Source: Amycolatopsis saalfeldensis
GTDB lineage: Bacteria; Actinomycetota; Actinomycetes; Mycobacteriales; Pseudonocardiaceae
DNA: 61,065 bases
NCBI RefSeq assembly: GCF_900110575.1
Contig: NZ_FOEF01000033.1
Span: 1-61,065 of the forward strand
Direction of reading: 5' to 3'
Both the position numbers and the translations under genes were made by a program. The notes under the pieces are model-generated. The model was not told where the DNA came from, ran no database searches, and saw only the letters and a list, made by a program, of their open reading frames with translations. Of this stretch, positions 51,622 through 58,520 are shown piece after piece. Position 1 is the stretch's first letter, and every line of letters starts with the position of its first letter.

Positions 51622-51941
51622 TCCCCTGGGGCTACACGGTTCCGGCGGTGGCCGCGGTCGCCGTGGTGGTCGCGGCCGAGCTGACGGTGCTGCGGACCGG
51701 GCTGTTCCGGCGGCTCGCGTACTGGATCGCGATCGTGATCGTGACCGGCTTCCAGATCCCGGTCGACGGCTGGCTGACCAAGCTGTCCGGCCCGATCGTG
51801 CGCTACTCCCCCGAAGACATCTCGGGCTGGCGCTTTCCCTGGGACATCCCGGTCGAAGACTTCCTGTTCGGTTACGCCCTGATCACCGCGGTGCTCCTGG
51901 TCTGGGAACGGACCAGGCCACGAGAGGAGCAATCCCCTTGA
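51618..51941 (+). CDS. crtYd: Lycopene cyclase subunit (CrtYd-like)
   Basis: The 107-residue membrane protein starts at ATG 51618 (ATGA overlap). Helices are TVPAVAAVAVVVAAELTVLR, YWIAIVIVTGFQIPVDGWLT and VEDFLFGYALITAVLLVW; the motif IPVEDFLFG is the second-half counterpart of PLEE in CrtYc. It forms the heterodimeric lycopene beta-cyclase with the previous gene. Its stop overlaps a TTG start of the methyltransferase gene. Confidence 0.9.
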   Translation: MIPWGYTVPAVAAVAVVVAAELTVLRTGLFRRLAYWIAIVIVTGFQIPVDGWLTKLSGPIVRYSPEDISGWRFPWDIPVEDFLFGYALITAVLLVWERTRPREEQSP

Positions 51942-52669
51942 GCGAGATGACGCACGACGGCCTGCCTCGTGAGGCCGTCCCGTCGGCCTTCGACGCCGAG
52001 GCCCGCTGGTACGACCGGCTGGTCGGGGCCAACCCCGGGTACCACGCGCACCTGCGGCTTTCGGCGCGCCGCCTCCAGCTTCCGGACGCCGGTGCCGGCC
52101 TGCGGCTGCTCGACGCCGGTTGCGGGACCGGGGCGTCCACGGCAGCGCTGCTGACCGCCGCTCCCGCCGCCCGGATCACCGCCTTCGACGCCTCGGGCGC
52201 GATGCTGGCCCAAGCCCGGGCGAAGAAATGGCCGAGCACCGTCGAATTCGTGCACACCCCGGTCGAGAAACTCACCGGGATCGAAGGGCCCTTCGACGCC
52301 ATCCTCGCCGCCTACCTGGTGCGCAACCTCGCCGATCCCGACGCGGGACTCCGACGGCTGCGCAGCCTCCTCAAGCCGGGCGGCCGGATCGCCCTGCACG
52401 AGTACTCGGTCCGCGACTCCCGGCGCTCCCGGCTGGTCTGGAACGCGGTGTGCGCCGGCATCATCATCCCGCTCGGCCGGATCACCACCGGCGACGCGAC
52501 CCTCTACCGTCATCTGCGCCGCAGCGTGCTGACCTTCGACGGCGTCGGGAGCCTGGCCGGCCGGCTCACCGCCGCCGGCTTCACCCAGGTCGGTACCGCG
52601 ACCATGCCCGGCTGGCAGCGCGGCATCGTGCACACCGTGCTGGGCACGAACCCCCAGGAGCAGCCGTGA
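51938..52669 (+). CDS. crtT: Class I SAM-dependent methyltransferase of the carotenoid operon (CrtT-like)
   Basis: The protein is 243 residues from TTG 51938 (TTGA overlap, GAGAGGAGC 7 nt upstream); ATG 51947 is the alternative. The SAM-binding motif I is RLLDAGCGTGASTAALL near residue 52, followed by ITAFDASGAMLAQARAK, ILAAYLVRNLADPDAGLRRL and LLKPGGRIALHEYSVRDSRR, like UbiE-type methyltransferases. In Streptomyces griseus a methyltransferase-like gene called crtT lies in the isorenieratene cluster with crtU and crtY; position and family match. The modified molecule is not established. Confidence 0.8.
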   Translation: MSEMTHDGLPREAVPSAFDAEARWYDRLVGANPGYHAHLRLSARRLQLPDAGAGLRLLDAGCGTGASTAALLTAAPAARITAFDASGAMLAQARAKKWPSTVEFVHTPVEKLTGIEGPFDAILAAYLVRNLADPDAGLRRLRSLLKPGGRIALHEYSVRDSRRSRLVWNAVCAGIIIPLGRITTGDATLYRHLRRSVLTFDGVGSLAGRLTAAGFTQVGTATMPGWQRGIVHTVLGTNPQEQP

Positions 52670-54207
52670 CCTCGCCGGCCGGCACCGACCCCCGGCTGGT
52701 CACCCGGCCGGCCCCGCCCGGCGTCGCGGACGCGGGCTGCCTCGACCGGCGTCCTTCAATCGCGGTGGTCGGGGCGGGTATCGCGGGCCTGGCCGCGGCG
52801 ACCGGGCTCGCCGAACGCGGCGTCGAGGTCACCGTGTTCGAGCGGGAAGAACACCTCGGCGGCCGGGCCGGCGGCTGGCCCACCCGGCTGCCGGACGGGA
52901 CAGCCGTGACGATGAGCCGCGGCTTCCACGCCTTCTTCCGCCAGTACTACAACTTGCGCTCCCTGCTGGCCAGGACGGACCCGCGCCTCGAGCGGTTGAC
53001 CCCGCTTTCCGACTACCCGTTGCTGGACGCGCACGGCCGCACCGACACCTTCGCCGGCCTCCCCCGCACGCCACCCTGGAACGCCGTGGCCTTCGCCTGG
53101 CGAAGCCCCACCTTCACCCCGCTGGATTTCTTACGGCTCAAGGGCCGCGAAGCCCTCCCGCTGGCCACCGTCAGTGTGCCGGACACGTACCACCGGCTCG
53201 ACCACCTCGACGCGGCGAGCTTCCTGGAATCGATCAACTTCCCCGCCGCCGCTCGGCACCTGGCGTTCGAAGTCTTCTCCCGCAGCTTCTTCGCCGATCC
53301 CCACGACCTGTCCGCCGCGGAGCTGGCGACCATGTTCCACCTCTACTTCCTGGGCTCCAGCGAAGGTCTCGTGTTCGACGTGCCCACCGAGCCGTTCCCC
53401 CAGGCCCTGTGGAACCCGCTCGCCGCCTACCTCGCCGACCGCCGAACCGAGATCAGGACGAATGCGAGCGTCACCGGACTGACCCGGACACCCGACGGTT
53501 TCGAGGTCAGCACGGACACCGGCACTGAACGTTTCGACGCCGTCGTACTCGCGTGCGACCTGCCCGGCCTCCAGCGAATCCTCACCGCCTCCCCCACGGT
53601 CGGTACCGCGGAATGGCGGGAAACGATCGGCGAGCTTCGCACCGCGCCGCCGTTCCTGGTTCGCCGGCTCTGGCTGGACCGTCCCGTCGACAGCGCCCGA
53701 TCGGCGTTTCTGGGCACAGGCAGCGTCCCGCCGCTGGACAACATCAGCGTTTTGGACCGCTACGAAGGCGAAGCCCGGCGCTGGGCTCAGCGGACCGGGG
53801 GCGCTGTCGTGGAGCTGCACGCCTACGCGGCCACCACGGACGACACCGGATTCCTGGCCGCAGCGATGGAAAAACGGCTGCACGAGATCTACCCGGAAAG
53901 CGCCGGCGCGGGCGTGGCCGGCGCGATCGACGTCTGGCGGCAGGACTGCCCGCTGTTCGGGCTCGGCGACTTCGCCAGACGACCCGCCGTCGGCACACCG
54001 GACCCGGCGCTCGCGCTCGCCGGCGACTGCGTCCGCGTCGACCTCCCCGTGGCGTTGATGGAGCGCGCGGCGACCACGGGCTGGATCGCGGCGAACACCT
54101 TGCTGCAGCGGTGGAACGTGGCCGGGCACCCGGTGCGGTCGGTGCCCAACGAAGGCCGGATCAAGGTGCTCAATCGCCTGGCCGCCGGGAAACGAGCCGG
54201 ACCTTGA
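52666..54207 (+). CDS. crtU: Isorenieratene synthase-type carotenoid desaturase/methyltransferase
   Basis: The protein is 513 residues from GTG 52666 (GTGA overlap). FAD-binding is by VVGAGIAGLAAATGLAERGV near residue 34 and EHLGGRAGGWPTRLPDG. The CrtU-specific segment MSRGFHAFFRQYYNLRSLLA and DYPLLDAHGRTDTFAGLPRT, PPWN is clear. The C-terminal ALALAGDCVRVDLPVALMER is the second FAD motif. CrtU converts beta-carotene end rings to aromatic phi rings by desaturation with a methyl shift, giving isorenieratene. It ends the crt operon and converges on the SRPBCC gene 6 nt away. Confidence 0.9.
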   Translation: MTSPAGTDPRLVTRPAPPGVADAGCLDRRPSIAVVGAGIAGLAAATGLAERGVEVTVFEREEHLGGRAGGWPTRLPDGTAVTMSRGFHAFFRQYYNLRSLLARTDPRLERLTPLSDYPLLDAHGRTDTFAGLPRTPPWNAVAFAWRSPTFTPLDFLRLKGREALPLATVSVPDTYHRLDHLDAASFLESINFPAAARHLAFEVFSRSFFADPHDLSAAELATMFHLYFLGSSEGLVFDVPTEPFPQALWNPLAAYLADRRTEIRTNASVTGLTRTPDGFEVSTDTGTERFDAVVLACDLPGLQRILTASPTVGTAEWRETIGELRTAPPFLVRRLWLDRPVDSARSAFLGTGSVPPLDNISVLDRYEGEARRWAQRTGGAVVELHAYAATTDDTGFLAAAMEKRLHEIYPESAGAGVAGAIDVWRQDCPLFGLGDFARRPAVGTPDPALALAGDCVRVDLPVALMERAATTGWIAANTLLQRWNVAGHPVRSVPNEGRIKVLNRLAAGKRAGP

Positions 54208-54213
54208 TTTCGT

Positions 54214-54651
54214 TCAGGCCGGGATGTCGCCGAGCGCCTTCGGCATGGCCTCGACGACCGCGTCGCCCAGTTTCTCGAACTCCCGCTTGAGGAACGGGCC
54301 CGCCAGTTTCGCGAGCCCGTGGAACACGATGGTGGCCCGGTAGGTGATCACGCCGCCGTCCGGGGATGAACTGAAGCTGAGATCGTCGGTCGAGGTCGCG
54401 GTCTTGTTCTTCCCGACGAAGACCAGGCGCTCCGGCTCCGAGCGGACGAGCTCGTAGATCAACTCGGTCTCCTTGCCCCGGAACCGGGAGACGTTGCGCC
54501 ACCTGGACCCGACCTGCACCGGTCCCTCGTCCAGGCGGACACAGGACAGGGTGCCCGGGTCCCAGTGCTCCGTCTGCGCGAAATCCCGCAGATAGTGCAC
54601 GACAGCGGGCACTGGCCGCTGCACTGAGATAGTCCGCTGTACCTGGACCAT
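54214..54651 (-). CDS. SRPBCC family protein
   Basis: The protein is 145 residues from ATG 54651. It has a START/SRPBCC fold: VQRTISVQRPVPAVVHYLRD, FAQTEHWDPGTLSCVRLDEG, PVQVGSRWRNVSRFRGKETE and FHGLAKLAGPFLKREFEKLG, the pattern of polyketide cyclase/dehydrase-like lipid- or small-molecule-binding proteins. It is divergent from the WhiB-SRPBCC fusion with site B between them, and convergent with crtU. It might bind carotenoid, a membrane lipid or another hydrophobic ligand; this is a guess from the fold. Confidence 0.8.
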   Translation of the reverse strand: MVQVQRTISVQRPVPAVVHYLRDFAQTEHWDPGTLSCVRLDEGPVQVGSRWRNVSRFRGKETELIYELVRSEPERLVFVGKNKTATSTDDLSFSSSPDGGVITYRATIVFHGLAKLAGPFLKREFEKLGDAVVEAMPKALGDIPA

Positions 54652-54833
54652 GGCAATTCTTCCTTTCTCACGGTTGGCCTTCTTCGACGGCGGGGTGGAA
54701 ACCCGCTGGTCCGGCGCCGGCGTAGTGCCTGTCGGCCCGCCTTGTCCGTCGTCGCGCGGTCACGGTCCCAGTTTCCTCGCCAGGTCGCCACACCGCCGGA
54801 CGACGGGGATGGCTCGGCACCGCCTTGCCGCCT

Positions 54834-54851
54834 TGCATCGCATATGCAACG
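54834..54851 (+). promoter_or_regulatory. Site B: CarH-type 11-bp direct repeat
   Basis: TGCATCG (54834-54840) and TGCAACG (54845-54851) have 11-bp register. Together with flanks they also form TTGCAT-N5-ATGCAA, an inverted repeat. It lies midway between the divergent SRPBCC and WhiB-SRPBCC genes, about 180 bp from each start. Confidence 0.6.
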
Positions 54852-55028
54852 ATATCCGAAGTTCGAGCCGCTGTGGGGCGCCGGAACACCCGAGTCGACC
54901 GGCGAGTCGCCCCTCACCGCTCGCACCACCGCCCCAGCCCTTGGCGGCTACCGCTCGGAGATCCGCGGCGCGCCAGGGAGGCGGGCGTTCATGACTCTTC
55001 ACACGCAAGGACCGGGGAACGGGTCGCC

Positions 55029-55643
55029 ATGGTCGATGTGAGCCGCATCCCGCCCCCGCTGACCACCCTCTGGGACTGGCAGCTCGACGCCGCCTGCCGC
55101 GACATCGACAGCACGATGTTCTTCCACCCCGAATACGAACGCGGTGCGGAGAAGACCAGCCGCGACAGCCGCGCCAAAGCGATCTGCCGGCGCTGTCCGG
55201 TGATCGAGGCTTGCCGCGGTCACGCGCTGGCCGTCCACGAACCCTATGGCATCTGGGGCGGCCTCACCGCCGCGGAACGCACCGCGCTCCTCGGCGAAAG
55301 AGGCAGCGCCATGGGTGAATTCCGGGCGGCGGCAACGGTGAGCACCGGGGCGGAGCAGCTGTTCGAGTATCTGTCCACGGTCAGCAACCTGCCGCTGTAC
55401 CTCGCACCGATGACGTCGGCCACCCCGAAGGGCGGCCTGTGGTTCAGGGTGGACCGCGACACCCGCCGGATCGAATGGGGCTCCGAAGGGCTCGGCGGCT
55501 ACCACGGCTTCCTCACGATCACCAGCGCCGGGGACGAAACCGAACTGCGGGTGCGCGTCACGCGCAGGCCCGGCCGCGACGTGCAGCGAGACCTCGACGA
55601 GACGCTGGCCACCATCAAACGGCTGGCCGGGTGTGCCGGCTGA
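55029..55643 (+). CDS. WhiB-like iron-sulfur regulator fused to an SRPBCC domain
   Basis: The protein is 204 residues from ATG 55029 (GGGGA about 11 nt upstream). Residues 1-92 are a complete WhiB domain: Cys23, Cys53, Cys56 and Cys62 (the C ... CxxC ... C cluster for 4Fe-4S) with ICRRCPVIEACRGHALAVHE and the GIWGGLT turn at 74-80. Without any stop, residues of about 95-204 continue as an SRPBCC-like domain (MGEFRAAATVSTGAEQLFEY, LSTVSNLPLYLAPMTSATP, RVTRRPGRDVQRDLDETLAT). WhiB proteins are normally 80-130 residues and end soon after the GxWGG turn. The fused ligand domain could add sensing to the redox regulator. Site B lies upstream. Confidence 0.8.
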   Translation: MVDVSRIPPPLTTLWDWQLDAACRDIDSTMFFHPEYERGAEKTSRDSRAKAICRRCPVIEACRGHALAVHEPYGIWGGLTAAERTALLGERGSAMGEFRAAATVSTGAEQLFEYLSTVSNLPLYLAPMTSATPKGGLWFRVDRDTRRIEWGSEGLGGYHGFLTITSAGDETELRVRVTRRPGRDVQRDLDETLATIKRLAGCAG

Positions 55644-55750
55644 TCGGGGCCCCGCCGTCGGCGCCCCAGGGGGCGTACCGTCTGCATCGCCGATGAAACG
55701 CGAGCGGACGCTCGCCAGGAAGGCGGCAGACCACCGGAAGGGCGGTCAGG

Positions 55751-56068
55751 ATGCGGGGTCACCCCGACGCGACCGAGCCGGTCCTCATCACCGACGCGGC
55801 CACCTCCCACGCCGACGAGCTCAAGGTACGCAAACGCCGCTACACCATCATGATGCTGTGCCGGATCCCGTGTCTGGTGCTGGCCGGTCTCACCGCGCAC
55901 ATCTGGTGGCTGGCGGTGATCTTCCTCGCCGTCTCGGTCCCGCTGCCGTGGCTGGCCGTGATGCTCGCGAACGAGGGCCCGGCGCTGCGCACCCGGACCG
56001 TGAGCCGCTTCCGGCCGGGTCAGCGGCGCCTGGAAACCGGGGACGGCCGGCGCTTGCGCGGCCGCTGA
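55751..56068 (+). CDS. DUF3099 family membrane protein
   Basis: The 105-residue protein has an N-terminal EPVLITDAATSHADELKVRK and RRYTIMMLCRIPCLVLAGLT, followed by a second helix AVIFLAVSVPLPWLAVMLAN, the diagnostic DUF3099 layout (LITDA ... RRY ... RIPC ... SxPLPW). The function is unknown; these small proteins are widespread in actinomycetes. Its 3' end overlaps the convergent second MerR gene by 49 nt, an unusual arrangement that could interfere with expression. Confidence 0.85.
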   Translation: MRGHPDATEPVLITDAATSHADELKVRKRRYTIMMLCRIPCLVLAGLTAHIWWLAVIFLAVSVPLPWLAVMLANEGPALRTRTVSRFRPGQRRLETGDGRRLRGR

Positions 56069-56952
56069 GCGGCCGGGCGCGGCCGATCACGGGCCTCCGC
56101 AGCGGCGGAGGCGACCCGGAGCGCGTCGTCGAAGGTCTCCGCGATCTCGTCCGGCCCGGTCGCCGCGGGCACCCAGCCCGGCCCCGCGGGGCAGACCCCG
56201 AGCCCGGTCTCGCGCAGCGCGCGCAGCAGCGGCAGGTCGGCCGTCGACGAGGTCATCGACCACAGGAGCACCAGTGACGGCGCGAACTGGCGGACGACCT
56301 CCGAGACGACCTGTCCCGGCACCATGCCACCGAGGTAGACCGCCGGCACACCGGTTTCACGCAGCGCCGCGTAGAGCATCTTGACCGGCAGTTCGTGCCG
56401 CTCGGCCGGGCTGCAGGCCAGCACCACCGGCGCCCTGAGCGAGACCTCGTCCACGATCGGGAGGTGGCGGTCCAGCGCGGCCGACGCGGCCGCGGACAAC
56501 GTCCATTCCGCGGCCATGCAGTCCTCGCCGTCGTTCCACCGGCCCCCGAGATCCCGCAGTACCGGCGCGACCACCGAACTCCAGGTACGGGCCGCGCCCA
56601 AGGTGGCGAGCGAGTCGTCGAGCAGGCCGGCCAGCGCACCCGAGCTGAGCCGGTCGGCCGCCGAGCCGATCGAGGCGATCCGGGCGTCCGGGGTCACGTT
56701 CGCGGCCGAACCGGCCAGCGCCGCGCTCGCCGCCTCCCGGGCCGGGTAGCCCTGGGCGAGCAGGCCGCGCATCCGGCGCAGCCGGTCGAGGTCGGCGGCG
56801 GAGTAGCGGCGCCGGTCGCCGGAGTCACGGTGACTCGCACCGATGCCGTAGCGGTTGTCCCAGGTCCGCAGGGTGACCTGCGGGACGCCGAGCATCTCGG
56901 CCACCTGAGCGGAATTCCACTGTCCAGGTGGGCTCGTCAGCGGGACCGCCAT
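56020..56952 (-). CDS. MerR family regulator with cobalamin-binding-like domain (copy 2)
   Basis: The protein is 310 residues from ATG 56952 (GGGAGG about 9 nt upstream). The MerR HTH is at residues 13-68 (SAQVAEMLGVPQVTLRTWDN, RYGIGASHRDSGDRRRYSAA). The helical bundle and B12-like Rossmann domain follow, with SPAERHELPVKMLYAALRET (His186 candidate ligand). As in copy 1 the CarH W-x9-EH motif is altered: W139-N140 and E149-W150. The arginine-rich tail (AAQRPRKRRPSPVSRRR) is unlike copy 1. Site C lies in its own promoter, suggesting autoregulation or control by copy 1. It is probably a light- or cobalamin-responsive regulator of this island. Confidence 0.88.
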   Translation of the reverse strand: MAVPLTSPPGQWNSAQVAEMLGVPQVTLRTWDNRYGIGASHRDSGDRRRYSAADLDRLRRMRGLLAQGYPAREAASAALAGSAANVTPDARIASIGSAADRLSSGALAGLLDDSLATLGAARTWSSVVAPVLRDLGGRWNDGEDCMAAEWTLSAAASAALDRHLPIVDEVSLRAPVVLACSPAERHELPVKMLYAALRETGVPAVYLGGMVPGQVVSEVVRQFAPSLVLLWSMTSSTADLPLLRALRETGLGVCPAGPGWVPAATGPDEIAETFDDALRVASAAAEARDRPRPAAQRPRKRRPSPVSRRR

Positions 56953-57076
56953 GGTCTGGCCTCCCCTCTGCTGCCTCGATCCGGGCCGAACGGTGAAGAA
57001 CGCATTGTCCCACTGGCCGATCGAGCCCACAAAACAACCGCTCCGTACTGCACACCGTCGCGAGAACACGTAGGTT

Positions 57077-57094
57077 TGCATCGCAGTTGAATCG
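57077..57094 (-). promoter_or_regulatory. Site C: CarH-type 11-bp direct repeat before MerR copy 2
   Basis: On the plus strand TGCATCG (57077-57083) is followed at 11 bp by TGAATCG (57088-57094). The minus-strand reading, toward the MerR gene, is CGATTCA-N4-CGATGCA. It lies about 125 bp upstream of the MerR ATG. Confidence 0.55.
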
Positions 57095-57095
57095 A

Positions 57096-58460
57096 TTACT
57101 GAGGAGAACCCCTGACCTCGAGCAACCGCGCTGCCGCGACCGCCGGCCCGCTGCCCGCCGCCGCGGGGTGGTGACCGGCGCCCGGCGTCTGCCCGGATGG
57201 GTCCAGCAGGCTCCCGACGGCTTCCTCGACCCGTTCCGGTGTCAGTCCGGCCGGGTCGAGCACCCGGCCGGCCGGGATGCGCTCCACATCGTGCGCGATC
57301 GCGAACTGATCACTGGAGAACGGCAGGACCACGGCAGGGACGCCGGCGGCGAGGCATTCGGTGAACGAGTTGTTGCCGCCGTGGTGGACAACAAGACCGG
57401 CGTGCGGGAGCAACGCGCGTTGCGGCACATGGTCTTCGACGATCAGGCGATCGTCCGGGCCGAGCGCGGCCCGCACGGCCGCCACCCGGTCGCCGGCTAC
57501 CAGGAGCACGGCCAGCCCGGGCGAGCGCAGCACGCCGCGCGCGACCGTGACGAGAACGTCGTCCCTGGCCGACAGGAACGTGCCGAACGACACGAGCACC
57601 AGCCGGCGGTGGCCGCCGTCAGTGAGGCGCGCGATCCGGGCGAGCCACTCGCCCGGCAAGGCGTCGGCGCCGAGAGTGCAGTGACCGGCGAAGATCCGCG
57701 CCGGCCCGCTCGGCAACGCGGGCAACCACGGCAGTTCCGGGTAGTTGAACAACACCGCCTCGGACGAGGTGAGCGCGAACGCCCGGCCCGGCGGCGGACG
57801 CTCCGGCGCGTGCTTCGCGGCGAACTCGGCGAACAGCCGGGTGAACAACACGTCGTTCTCGGCAGCGGCCGCGCGCAGCTCGCGCAACCCGCCGGGGTCC
57901 GGTGTGATGGCCGCCGGCCAGTAGGGCGGCACGCCGAAGAACCGGTCCGGCCCGTCGAGGACGTAGCTGGGGTGGCCCGGGCAGAACGTGGCCCACCGCG
58001 CACCGAGGCAGTGCAGGGCGAGGGTGGCGGAATAGGCCAGCTGGTCGACCAGGTACCAGTCCGGGCGCAGGCGCTCGTCGAGCGCGCGGATCGCGCCGAG
58101 CACGGCCTCGGGCGACGAGAGCATGTCGGCCCGGCGGTGCCGCACCTGGGTCAGGAGCGCGTGCACAGCCCCTTCCGCTGTCGCCGCGAGGAATTCGGCC
58201 AGCCGCGCCGAGCCGGCAGTGTCCTGGCGGGTGCGCTCGGCGATGCCCGTGTTGGCGTTGTCCCCGAACACCAGCGGCTGGAACGGCACCCCGAGCGAGC
58301 CCGCGAGGCTCGCGAACTCCGGTGCGCAGGCGAAGCTCACTTGCGCCGAACCCGTTGCCTGCAACGCCGCCGCGACCGTCGCGAGTGGACGCGCGTGCGA
58401 AGCGAACGGCGGGCTGATCACCACGATCCGCGGTGAGCGGGCCCCGGTCGTCACGTCCAT
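57096..58460 (-). CDS. UGT-type glycosyltransferase
   Basis: The protein is 454 residues from ATG 58460 (GGGAGAG just upstream; GTG 58472 is possible). It is a GT1 GT-B fold enzyme: N-terminal SPPFASHARPLATVAAALQA, donor-site VHHGGNNSFTECLAAGVPAV, VLPFSSDQFAIAHDVERIPA, GRVLDP. Related enzymes glycosylate macrolides or carotenoids (CrtX-like). The position beside a crt cluster and divergent from another glycosyltransferase invites a role in carotenoid or lipid glycosylation, but neither substrate is shown by the sequence. The ATG is 60 nt from the divergent partner's start. Confidence 0.8.
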   Translation of the reverse strand: MDVTTGARSPRIVVISPPFASHARPLATVAAALQATGSAQVSFACAPEFASLAGSLGVPFQPLVFGDNANTGIAERTRQDTAGSARLAEFLAATAEGAVHALLTQVRHRRADMLSSPEAVLGAIRALDERLRPDWYLVDQLAYSATLALHCLGARWATFCPGHPSYVLDGPDRFFGVPPYWPAAITPDPGGLRELRAAAAENDVLFTRLFAEFAAKHAPERPPPGRAFALTSSEAVLFNYPELPWLPALPSGPARIFAGHCTLGADALPGEWLARIARLTDGGHRRLVLVSFGTFLSARDDVLVTVARGVLRSPGLAVLLVAGDRVAAVRAALGPDDRLIVEDHVPQRALLPHAGLVVHHGGNNSFTECLAAGVPAVVLPFSSDQFAIAHDVERIPAGRVLDPAGLTPERVEEAVGSLLDPSGQTPGAGHHPAAAGSGPAVAAARLLEVRGSPQ

Positions 58461-58520
58461 TCGCTCTCCCACGCTAGTGCCCCCGGCTTCCCCGCAAGAC
58501 TGCCATGAAGGAGATTCCTC

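Noticed and set aside
46527..57095. An adjacent LitS-like ECF sigma factor gene, expected from Streptomyces light systems
   Set aside because: No sigma-factor region 2 or 4 motif was found in any frame near either MerR gene.
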